Assembly: GCA_025642075.2 (NCBI GenBank)
Contig: JAODUO010000060.1
Location: 1 to 64,000 of the forward strand
Length of the DNA stretch: 64,000 nucleotides
Reading direction: 5' to 3'
DNA from: Ridgeia piscesae
Taxonomy: Eukaryota > Annelida > Polychaeta > Sabellida > Siboglinidae
The position numbers and the translations under genes were made by a program. Numbering within the stretch: position 1 is the stretch's first letter; each line of letters begins with the position of its first letter. A model generated the notes under the pieces. The model ran no database searches and had not been told where the DNA came from. It was given only the letters and a program-made list of their open reading frames with translations. Shown here piece by piece: positions 1 to 10,631 of the stretch.

Positions 1-276
1 TCGACTGATAACGTGAGTCCATGGATTTGGGTGTGACAGATTATGTTTAATTGTTGCGTAAGGAGTGACAGCTGATAGAAACTATCTAAAACAATGGTGA
101 ATAATTTGATTGTTGAAACCAGTGGCCCGTCGGGTCAGTAAAATATAAAAACTGGTGGCCCAAACTGACCCGAGACCCTCAAAACATGCGTCGGACCATC
201 GGCTCAGCACAGCACTATTATCGACTCCTGATCAGAACCATGATGTAATATAACTACTAATGCTGATTGGTTTCAG
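1..276. other. Upstream intron sequence of PSMB6, no gene seen
   Basis: This stretch precedes the TTTCAG acceptor at 271-276. No exon ending in the usual Ser-Thr-Gly propeptide sequence can be read in phase 0, so the propeptide exon is probably off the left edge. Confidence 0.5.
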
Positions 277-906
277 ACAACTATCATGGCTGTTGAGTTT
301 GACGGGGGAGTTGTCATTGCAGCTGATTCAAGAACATCTGCCGGGTAAATATAGATAAGAACTTCAGTTAAATTTTGAACTCCCTTCTTTTTCTTCTGTC
401 CACTATAGTTGGCTGATTGAGGATTATCCTTCCAAGTTATCTGTTCATGTGGTCAGTATAAACAACTCTAACTGACGGCTTATTTTCTCTTAATCTGTTA
501 CTATATGCACATTTATAAATGTTTTTATTGTTCATGTAAGAAATGGCAATTTGCTTTTTTGCCATGTAAATAAATGAAAAGTGGTTCACATTATCGGAAT
601 ACCACACTGCGCGTTTGAGTTGTGTTGTTTCATTGGAGTTGTGTTGACAGAACATATATTCCAAACCGGGTGACAGACAAGTTGACGAAGGTGACAGACA
701 ACATCTACTGCTGTCGTTCCGGTTCATCGGCTGACACGCAGGCCATTGCTGACATTGTCAACTACCACATCAACTTCCACAGGTAGGCTCTGAAGAGTTT
801 TCATAGTGGTGACGGAATTGACTACATCCAAAATATTCACTAGGTGGCAGGACATTGTGTCTGTTGTTGCTAGGGGGCAGGCTGGCAACATATGATTAAC
901 ACATGT

Positions 907-974
<68 letters not shown>

Positions 975-3624
975 GTAGCTTTGGGAATTATCATGTTTAG
1001 AGTAATGTGTTTAAAACTAAAACCTGTTTCCAAGTGGCAATGATATACAGCCTATATGTCTTCGCCAGGATTCATTGTGGGATGAATGGTTGTTTTCACA
1101 AGACATCGTGACTTATTACTGGCAATATTAATAGTCTACACTGTTCACCATATGAACCTAAAATTTACGTGCGTTGATGTTTTGTCGCCAGTGGCTGTTT
1201 TGATAAATAAATGGGGGCAGTTATATGCCTGTTGTAGGGAGTGTTTTTCATAGCCTTTCCTAGAGACCTGATATTGTTGTTGGTGTGACTGCTCTTAAGT
1301 GACTGGTGATGTGCGATGCTCCGACAGTGTTGACATGATAGTATAAATGTTTGATTGTGTTGTCTTGAATGTGTTGCCATGACTGTGTTGGACTGACTTG
1401 TCTATGTTGCCCTGACTATGTTGGACTGACTTGTCTATGTTGCCCTGACTATGTTGGACTGACTTGAATGTGTTGCCATGACTGTGTTGGACTGACTTGA
1501 ATGTGTTGCCATGACTGTGTTGGACTGACTTGAATGTGTTGCCATGACTGTGTTGGACTGTCTTGAATGTGTTGCCATGACTGTGTTGGACTGACTTGAA
1601 TGTGTTGCCATGACTGTGTTGGACTGACTTGAATGTGTTGCCATGACTGTGTTGGACTGACTTGAATGTGTTGCCATGACTGTGTTGGACTGACCTACCT
1701 GAATGTGTTGCCATGACTGTGTTGGACTGACCTTGAATGTGTTGCCATGACTATGTTGGACTGACTTGAATGTGTTGCCATGACTGTGTTGGACTGACTT
1801 GAATGTGTTGCCATGACTGTGTTGGACTGACTTGAATGTGTTGCCATGACTGTGTTGGACTGACTTGAATGTGTTGCCATGACTGTGTTGGACTGACTTG
1901 AATGTGTTGCCATGACTGTGTTGGACTGACTTGAATGTGTTGCCATGACTGTGTTGGACTGTCTTGAATGTGTTGCCATGACTGTGTTGGACTGACTTGA
2001 ATGTGTTGCCATGACTGTGTTGGACTGACTTGAATGTGTTGCCATGACTGTGTTGGACTGACTTGAATGTGTTGCCATGACTGTGTTGGACTGACTTGAA
2101 TGTGTTGCCATGACTGTGTTGGACTGACCTACCTGAATGTGTTGCCATGACTGTGTTGGACTGACTTGAATGTGTTGCCATGACTGTGTTGGACTGTCTT
2201 GAATGTGTTGCCATGACTGTGTTGGACTGTCTTGAATGTGTTGCCATGACTGTGTTAGACTGACTTGTCTATGTTGCCCTGACTATGTTGCCATGATTAT
2301 GTTGCACACTGACTATGTTGCCATCACTGTCACACTGACCATGTCACCCTCTGTAGGATGGAGATGGGGGAGGACCCTCTGGTGAAGACGGCAGCGAAGG
2401 TCTTCCAGGATCTGTGCTACAACTACCGAGACTCCCTGTCAGCGGGCATCATCTGTGCCGGCTGGGACCGTAAGCTGGGAGGACAGGTAACTTTAAGAGG
2501 GGCAGGGAGAACTAGGGGGTTAATGATGGCCAAGGGTGGGGTCTTGTACATTTGATCAGTTGCAATTGCTAGCACTACGGTAGTCAAAACAAACTAACAA
2601 GTCCAAGGACTATTTAATGTTAATGTCAGTAATAATGTTATTCAGGTTCTAATAATTAACTATTACGAAAATGTTTAATATCACACGTAGATCATCAGGA
2701 TGGGTATTTGATGTTGTGTACCATAGACTAAACAGTTGAGAAGAATGACTTTGTATTCTAAGCCAGGTTGTGTACTTGAAATATACATTGGCAAGTACTA
2801 ATGACCATGTACTCACACATTGGTGACATTATTTACTGGTCACTTGTTGATAGATTGTTGAGCAGTTGTTGATGTCATGACACTGATGTGTTTATAAATG
2901 TTCCTTTGCAGGTGTATTCCATTCCGCTTGGTGGTATGTGTATTCGCCAGCCAGTCACAATAGGTGGCTCCGGTAGTACGTACCTTTATGGGCACGTTGA
3001 CGCAACGTTCAAAGAAAACATGACAAAGGAAGAATGCCTCAAGTTCTGCAAGGATGGTAGGTGGCAGCACCAGCATCGCGTATAGATGTGAACATTACAT
3101 AAAGGTAGCTTGTAGTTTCTTTTGCTACCAGAAGCAGAACAGCAAGCGGTGACAGGAGATGTGCTTTGGCTGTAACTGTTAATTTGTCTCGGGGCAAATC
3201 CACAGGAATATGCAAAGCAATTTACACTTTAGTCCATGGCAAATATGTTGTGTCAAACACCAGCTTGACTTCTATAGAAAGCATTAAGCCATGCTTCAAC
3301 TGGTGCAAAACAATTATTCGTACACAAATATTCATCCGTCTATAGCCAGGTACTCATTTGTAGTGCAGATTGAACTGAAGATCTACATGCTTCACCAGAT
3401 AGTAAATAATAGTTACGATACCTTGCACAATGGTAACTGTGATAACCACATAATTCCTACAGGGGTGAATTTTTATCATGGTCATGTGACTTGCAGCTGT
3501 GTCTCTGGCCATCATGCGTGACGGCAGCAGTGGCGGTGTCATTCGAATGGCAGCCATCTCAGAGGACGGGGTTGAGAAACATCTCATCCTTCACGAAGAC
3601 ATCACCAAGTTCTACCGCGAGTAG
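277..3624 (+). CDS. PSMB6: Proteasome subunit beta type-6 (beta-1), mature region, five exons
   Basis: Beta-1 is the caspase-like catalytic subunit of the 20S proteasome and cleaves after acidic residues. Exons with consistent GT/AG sites and phases are 277-344, 651-782, 2357-2486, 2912-3056 and 3497-3624 (stop TAG). They sum to 603 nt, or 200 residues plus stop, close to the usual mature length of about 205. The first visible codon is the catalytic Thr1 ([11 protein letters not shown]). Asp17 (AADSR) and Lys33 (NRVTDK) are at the canonical positions, and Arg45 (CCRSGS), which lines the acidic-preferring S1 pocket, separates it from the immunoproteasome paralogue PSMB9. GGSGST and [10 protein letters not shown] are also conserved. 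The start codon and propeptide exon must lie upstream; exon 1 here begins in phase 0 after TTTCAG. Intron 2 carries a CA repeat and a 33-bp minisatellite that reaches the exon 3 acceptor. I am very sure of the family. Confidence 0.95.
909..972. repeat. (AC)n microsatellite in PSMB6 intron 2
   Basis: An uninterrupted AC dinucleotide run of 64 bases lies in intron 2, about 125 bases after the exon 2 donor. Confidence 0.98.
1366..2340. repeat. 33-bp minisatellite in PSMB6 intron 2
   Basis: There are roughly 29 tandem units of 33 bp, each containing TTGAATGTGTTGCCATGACT followed by GTGTTGGACTGAC. A few units carry a short insertion (ACTGACCTACC near 1,690 and 2,126). The left and right edge units are more diverged (CTATGTTGCCCTGAC). 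The last degenerate unit ends about 16 bp before the exon 3 acceptor CCCTCTGTAG at 2347-2356. Because 33 is a multiple of 3, long meaningless open frames run through the array. Confidence 0.97.
3280..3390 (-). mobile_element. Fragment of tRNA-derived SINE in PSMB6 intron 4
   Basis: The stretch around TATAGCCAGGTACTCATT and CAGATTGAACTGAAG matches the middle of the minus-strand SINE at 15,958-16,184 (ACAGCCAGGTACGCATT, GCTGATTGAACTGGAG). Only a short internal piece is recognisable. Confidence 0.5.
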
Positions 3625-3775
3625 TTAGTCACACATCACTTCTGATGCCTTGTTTCGGGTGAGGCTGTTCGAAGACATTGCATAATATGTAATGTCCTTT
3701 ATCTATACTCGCTGCACCGGTGGAAACGTCATTGCATTGCCGGTGTTGTGGTGCTGTTCTGAGCAGAAACCGGGA

Positions 3776-3781
3776 AATAAA
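3776..3781 (+). promoter_or_regulatory. Polyadenylation signal of PSMB6
   Basis: AATAAA lies 152 bases after the PSMB6 stop codon, a plausible 3' UTR length for this gene. Confidence 0.7.
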
Positions 3782-3873
3782 GAGTAAATGTCATGTTTGA
3801 GACAAATTTACAAAGACTGAGTTTTTATCATTTCATTAACATTATCCAGATGTGTTTGACTGGCTGCCATGTG

Positions 3874-3934
<61 letters not shown>

Positions 3935-6900
3935 TCATGTCTCATTTATCTGATTGTTTCCGGTCATTTTGGGAACCACACGTTTTGTGTAGGAAACATC
4001 TTGATGCCATCTGTAGTAACTAATCCCTTTGTTTATCCAACCAAAAACCTTGGGACTCAAAGTGCATGGATAAATGAGGTGTGTGTGTGTGTGTGTGTGT
4101 CATGATGAAAAATTTTCTTAGCACTTTTCTTTCATAGATGGCCATTAGCATTACTGGCTACACAGCTTTGAAAGTTGTATCATAGTTACAAATTTGGTGC
4201 TTGTGTCAAATACTTAGAAGCTCCAAATACATGGCATCACAAAGTCCACAAACATTTCAGTGACCAGTCTATCTGTTTGATAGTGATACATTTCTCCCAT
4301 TCGTGCATGTGATCCTTGCAAGAATCATGCGGAGATGGTTATTATTTTTTACAGTTGGGGCAAGGTGACAATTGTCTGATGGCTGTGTTTTTTATGTTTC
4401 AGAATTGATATTTCATCCCGTGCCAGATGCAGTTCAGTTCTTGGCTACTTCATGACCACTCTCAGCAAGACCCCTGGAGAGGACATGCAGTAGGAGCTAA
4501 TGGTCACATTGTCACCAAGATGAAGTAGCTGTCACAACCTACAACCCATGTGCTATGACTGTAAACTCTACTGCTTGATAAAGCACCTCGTTGCAATTTT
4601 CTTTCACATTTCACAATCACTTGTTGCTTGTTAGTCTTGACATAACATGTCAAATGAGACGAGTGCATTGTCTGATGCTAGTGATGTTAAGTACGTTGAA
4701 TCGTCTTTCCATAAGCACGTGTTCTTGTAGATGATTTAAACATACATTCTTTTGTGATTTGTTCTCAGTCTAAAGCCATGTGATTTGTTCATTAAAGTTT
4801 ATACACACTTACTCGGTGGTTGTACAGGTTTCTTTATGATAACATGTAAACCTTTTTAAAGTGACCTCTAAAGATAGTCCAGTAAAGTTGAAGAGATGAA
4901 ACAAGAAGAACCTTGTTATATGTGGGAGATTTATTTTCAATTCATGTTGTTATAAATGAATCCCTGATAGTTTGGTGGCCGATGTGCAAACCACCACAAT
5001 TACCATTCCCATATACTCTAATTGCATTCAAATGTACGTATGTTTGATTAAATGTATATGCTGTAATTGCTGTTTAGTGGTGAGTGGTAATTTGTTTGGC
5101 AACTCTGTCAGCCGTGTGACATTAGATCTCATTTCCCAGAAACTTACGTCTCTTATTTGACATAGACGTATCTTGGGGCACTGCGACTGTGCATGAGACA
5201 TTTTTAGTCTTGGGCCAAAGATCCAATGAACTTATGGCATCATTCTGCCTACGCCATGCACCATTAGCTCTCAGAAAATTTTGCCTGAAATGATTCACGT
5301 GAACAGTCTCTAGTAGGGTGACTTCAAACAAGAACTTATCGTCAATCTTCTACCAGTGCCTTGCAGACCAGATTTTCATCCCTTTTGGCACAGCCGGGGT
5401 TCTGTACAGGTGGCTAAACATGTAGCAACAAGCAACACACAACAACTAAGAGGGCCAGTTGGTTGCAATTGTATTATACCTTATCAAGGTTGGGTTTATT
5501 TGAATAGGATTTTTTGCATTTGAAAGTTGGTCTGAATTTGAAAAGTATTTGCAAATATAACCAAATACAGATACAAAATTACCAAAAAAGGCTAAGCTTT
5601 GCCACATAATCTGACTGGGTCAAGAGTCAAGACAGAATGTTTTTCACACCTGTGGTAGGGTCAATAGTGGACAGGGCGCACTGAGTAAATTGGCCTACAG
5701 TGAGGCTGCTGGTCAAGCATAGCATCAATGAACGATTGGGAAGGCAGGGAAGCCAGTAAGGGTTATCACCATCAAAAGCCAAAAAGCAGGTATTGATTGG
5801 GACTATATCAAAGAACCCTGCTGTGTTTAAACATCCTGGGTTAGCACAACAGAAGCCAGGTTTCTTCCAATGCAGGGGTAGAATTGCCCACGAGATGGTA
5901 CACTAGTCGGCTCTTATTGTTACAATAAGAGCTGATTAGTGCAGCTGCCTCTCAATTAGTCTGGTGGTCTAGTAAAGTTCAAGGCATCATGTCATTATGA
6001 GAAATAATTATTTATTAGTAAAATGTTGCATTTTATTTCATAATACTACAGTCAAGTTAAACTCGCACACAAAACAAGTATAAAATTATATAGAAGATAG
6101 AATCTGAAAGGTGCCATATTTTAGAAGTAGTATGACGTGTTTAAGCTGTGCAATTTGAATAACACAATTAGAGACAACACTGTCACTCAGTGACGCAGGA
6201 ATTCATTTCGTTTTTTTAGGGGAGGGGGCAAGAACTACGGGTTTCTCATCTTGTTCGAAGATGGCTATTTGCTACCCTTCAGTGTACAAACGCATGTAAA
6301 ACGCCTGATGTCAATGCTGTCAAAAGTATCTTCAATCTAACTGAATCTAATCGAATATAACCTAACTTAACCCTAATACTAGCCCTAAACTTAAATATGT
6401 TTGTACATCGGAACAGCCATAAAAGGGCATTTGTACCTGGATGGGGTAGCACATAGCCATCACCGTCTTGTTCCTCCCACTCGCCTCCCTACTGGGGACA
6501 GACATAGGAAGAAGAGAGAAGAGGGGTACATTGTGTGTCACCACTGTGTCCTTAATTTACGTTACTGCTATTTGATAAGTATTTGTCTGCCCACCCCCCA
6601 CAAAATTTCAACGAGTGTCTTCAACGATCCTATCTCCACCCCCACCGAAATTCTAGAGGGTGCAGCTGCCCACTTTCCCCATCCTCGCGTCTATGTCGTC
6701 ACTTACACCGAATCACCAGGTGGGTGTAGATGTATTTATATATATATATATATACACCAACACATCTCCAAAGTAATAGTAATTTAATGGTTCATATAAT
6801 ATCAAGCTCAAGGCAATTAATAATGCTAATTTCCAGAGCTTATAGATAGTGTCCAGTTCGAGCCTTAGTCTATCGTAGACGATAATGTTTATATCAGTGG

Positions 6901-7961
6901 CATACCAAAGAAATCTTACCTCGAGAAGATTGTCAATAGTTGCCCAATATTTAGCATTGAGGACATCTCAGGGTTTATTTTCAGATGGGACACTTTCTCT
7001 GTTATTGTATTTTTTCATGTGCTTTTATCCAGTTTGCAAAGTCAAGGCTGGTTAATTTGAAAAAATATATAATGTTATATATATATATATATAATACATA
7101 CATTTTAATTTATTGTCAATGACGCTGCATTGACGCACTCAGTGGATACAAAAACAACACATCGCTGTATATATTACTGTACATTAGTAATACTATACAG
7201 GTGGAAATTCTAGGTTAATGCAATGCAGTAAAATAGTACAATTGTGGCAGGCAATTACTGGCAATAATGCAGAGGTGAGCAGAGTTAACCGCAGTAACTT
7301 TGAAGTTTAACTTTCCCACGTTCTACGCAGTAGACTTCCCATTACAAATTACTGCTTGGCCAATTCTGGGCAGAGGAGCTGACACCCTCCCTTTAAGTCA
7401 GAAATATTCCAGTTACAAATGTATCTCTCACCATGTTCTGTTGTCAGAGAAATTTGTATGAGGTGTGTACTTGTAAATGAATCATGTCACAGACTAGATA
7501 TGTACATAAATCATGAAAACACTCGCTTGTACAATTATATTGTATGTAAATATTTGGGATAAGACATGGTTTGAATAATATAACCAAAGTTAAATTGCTA
7601 ACAGCAGTTGTGAGTGATATTGGTTTTGAAAATGTCACAGTTATCAGTCTTTCCGAAAGTTAATGGTCGTGGGGTACTGCTGATACTGGCAAGCAGAGAA
7701 ATGTTGTTCTCGTCATGCTGCTGCTTGACTCAAATGTCTTATAGAACTTGCACGGGCAAACCTAAACATTCCTTTAACATACAACTGTATAAACATTCAT
7801 GTGAAATATGCGATTTGTGACGCAGTTTCTTGAAAGCGTTACTTTGCAAGTAGGAGGCATTTATCACAAAATGGATTACTTTTACAGTGTCTGTTTAATT
7901 TATACGTTAAGTGAATTTACAGATTGTCAATGGTGAAGTAAGGTTTCACTGTTGTCCATGT

Positions 7962-8000
<39 letters not shown>

Positions 8001-8165
8001 AGCTAATGTTGAAATCCAATTTGATGCAAGATCCTATGGGCTGTCTATATTCTGGTGGGTGGTGTTTATTGTGGTGGACAGAATATTTGGTGGGTTATCT
8101 TTATTCTGGTGGGCTGTATATTTTGGTGGGATATCTTTATTCTGGTGGGCTGTCTATATTGTGTA
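3782..8165. other. Intergenic stretch, simple repeats only
   Basis: No coding homology is seen on either strand. The stretch holds TA runs near 3,879-3,931, 6,736-6,755, 7,074-7,092 and 7,966-7,997, and a TG run near 4,077-4,100. A hairpin lies at 5,903-5,939, with 17-nt arms meeting at a TTA loop around CTCTTATTG/CAATAAGAG and two mismatches. A TA-filled palindrome sits near 6,720-6,770. The frames open here are short, AT-rich and without recognisable domains. Confidence 0.6.
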
Positions 8166-8550
8166 GAATGCAGTCGCTCAGTGGTAGAGCTTCAGACTCT
8201 CGACTAAGAAGACCCAGGTTTGAATCCTGTGCTGCGGTGTTAAAACCTTGGGCAAGTTTTTCAACTACACATTGCTCCAGTTGACTCAACTGTATAAATG
8301 AATGGATATGTCTACAAGCAGTTTTGGCGCATTAACTATAGCATATGGCTGGATTCTTCCCCGAGAAGTTGAGACAGTGTTTGATTGAACAGGTCTGCCA
8401 GGGAAGTAAAGTGTAAAGCACTTTGAACAATCCTGAGGATTGGATACTGCTCTATATAAGAACTTACCTTTACCTATATTCCAGTGGGCTATCTTTATTT
8501 TGTTGGACTATCTTTATTCTGATGACATGTCTTTATTCTGCTGAACTGTC
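8038..8550. repeat. Degenerate ~18-bp minisatellite split by a SINE
   Basis: Units of about 18 bp built on TATTCTGGTGGGCTGTCT occur at 8,038-8,165 and resume at 8,468-8,550 (CCAGTGGGCTATCTTTATT). The tRNA-derived SINE lies between the two halves, so it probably landed inside an older array. Confidence 0.7.
8166..8474 (+). mobile_element. tRNA-derived SINE, copy 1
   Basis: The head resembles a tRNA gene with a box A-like GCTCAGTGGTAGAGC and a box B-like GGTTTGAATCC. A conserved body follows (CTGCGGTGTTAAAACCTTGGGC), then a tail ending in CCTGAGGATTGGATACTG and TATATAAGAACTTACC. Copies at 13,987 (+) and 15,958 (-) share head, body and tail, which defines a family. The full copy is about 310 bp. 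Confidence 0.85.
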
Positions 8551-9605
8551 TACTGAAATATTTGACTATTTTTGTCACTGGTTACAAATTGTGTGTCGAC
8601 ACTTTGCATAGCATACATCAAAACATTTGTTTTATTGAGTTACCATGTCAACCCTAGATAATATGACCTGTCACAGGTCATTCAATGTATGCTGCAGTTG
8701 ATGTTACGTCCAGTGTTTTATGTATGTATGAGTACATTTTCTGTTTACATTTATTGCTATGTATTAATGGTTAACAATACAACATCCATGTATCCTGATA
8801 TCTAGGTGAATATAAAATTGATGTGAACAAATAAAATGTGTTTTTCCTTGCAGATATCATAATAAAATTCATATGCCCATCCACATTGAATTAAATTTAT
8901 TATTAGATTTTAACTTGCGTTATCTATTGACTCTGGTTATCTGCTTTCAGGGATTGTCTCTCTCTCTCTCCCCCCCCCTCTATCACTCTTTCTTCCATCC
9001 TCCCTCGCTCCCCCTCTCTCTGTTCCTACAAGTGTATATTTTATGTCGCATAAAGATGACATGTTGAAATAACCATAGAAAAATGTTGGCAACTTAACTA
9101 AGAAAATTTACGTTTTTACTTGTATAAAATAGGTTATGTTAAATGTTACCTTTAATAACAGAAAGAACCATAGTACAGAATTTCACCACACAACAATGGA
9201 ACTGTCATGATGAATAGATAGACCTGGTACATGTGTTAATTGCCTAAATAAACAGTCATATGTGGTGCCTTGAAATGCACCTGTAGTGGGCTGGATCACT
9301 GGAATGTTATGATTGCTGGTACATGTCCGAGTCACTTGTGCTAATTTCGTATTTGTAATATCATCTGAGACAGTGTATACAATAACTCACTGCTACGTTA
9401 ACTCTAATAACAAACACACGTGAGTGAATTAATGTGATTGTGGACTTGTCTTCTGACAGCAGTGGTTGTTAACAAGCTGTGCAGCCACTCACCTTTCTGG
9501 TTGGATACACAGAAATGTTAGAGTTGACTAGGGACTTTCAAAATGATATGTCTGCATGTCTAAGTGTCACCATGGACAGAACGTTCTATCTGCGTTTCAA
9601 TATGT
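8475..9605. other. Intergenic, pyrimidine-rich tract, no gene seen
   Basis: A C/T-rich tract lies at about 8,955-9,024 (TCTCTCTCTCTCTCCCCCCC). The rest is AT-rich sequence with no supported gene. Confidence 0.6.
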
Positions 9606-9960
9606 TATGGTGGGTAGGATTTAAATATATTCACCATGGGCAGGACGTTATATCTTTCTTTCACTATTAAAGTATTTAATGGTGGGTAGGATTTAAGTAT
9701 ATTCACCATGGGCAGGACGTTATATATTTCTTTCACTATTAAAGTATTTAATGGTGGGGAGGATTTAAGTATATTCACCATGGGCAGGACGTTATATATT
9801 TCTTTCACTATTAAAGTATTTAATGGTGGGTAGGATTTAAGTATATTCACCATGGGCAGGACGTTATATATTTCTTTCACTATTAAAGTATTTAATGGTG
9901 GGTAGGATTTAAGAATTTTCAAGATGGGCAGGACATTATCGTTTTTTCAGTACTTTATGG
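9606..9960. repeat. 72-bp minisatellite, about five units
   Basis: About five tandem units of 72 bp contain TATTCACCATGGGCAGGACG and TTCACTATTAAAGTATTTAA. The last unit is diverged (AAGATGGGCAGGACATTATC). The 72-bp length is a multiple of 3, which creates a 105-codon repetitive open frame on the minus strand that I do not accept as a gene. Confidence 0.95.
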
Positions 9961-10631
9961 AGGGTGGTCATTTAAGTATTTTTTAGTAACTGTGTTGCTG
10001 TGAAGGCACCACTTACAATTATTTACACCAGTACATTTATACATAAGGAAACATATTTCCATTATTTGACAGCTAGAGATAGAGTAAAAACGTAAAGATG
10101 TCTTCTTTTGTGCTTGGATTAATTTACAAACCTCATAAATAAATTATCTTTGATTAACCACTGTCTATATTTTGAGGTTATCAACCAGATCACATTCGGT
10201 TGGTCCATGTTTTCCAGAATTTTTTGGCCAAACCAACCTTTCTATAGTGGCACTGAGGGCGGTCATTGTCAAGGTGCTTGTCTTCCTCAGTGGTTCCTTT
10301 AGGTCTCAAATTGACATGGAGGCTGACATTATCATGATCTCCAAATCATATGAAGGGATATACAAACCCCAATGTTGAGAGCCATGTTTTGCGATTAAAC
10401 GTACCATGTTCAATCAAACCGCTTATCACAGAATGCTGAAGTGAGTGGCAGATGTGGCAATATCTTCAGATGTATACTTTACCACTCTCCCTCCTGTTGC
10501 AACTACACATAAAATCACCTAAATTTAACAGAATCAGTTTGATAAAACCAAACAACAAACACTAGGTAGTCCTCTACAAACTAGGCAAGACTGCAAATTG
10601 ACACAAATTGCTCAAAACTCTTGTCACATGG

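Noticed and set aside
1..22. Possible exon end with donor GTGAGT at 13
   Set aside because: The upstream bases do not encode the Ser-Thr-Gly that should precede Thr1 of PSMB6, and the phase does not fit the phase-0 exon at 277.
6340..6400. Telomere-like CCTAA-type repeats near 6,350-6,390
   Set aside because: Only a few irregular CCTAA/CTAAC pieces, not a tandem array.
6401..6787. 128-codon plus-strand frame
   Set aside because: It ends in a translated TA repeat, and its composition and lack of homology suggest non-coding DNA.
8166..8240. Functional tRNA gene
   Set aside because: The tRNA-like head is part of a longer repeated element with a shared body and tail; the acceptor stem and anticodon arm do not fold convincingly.
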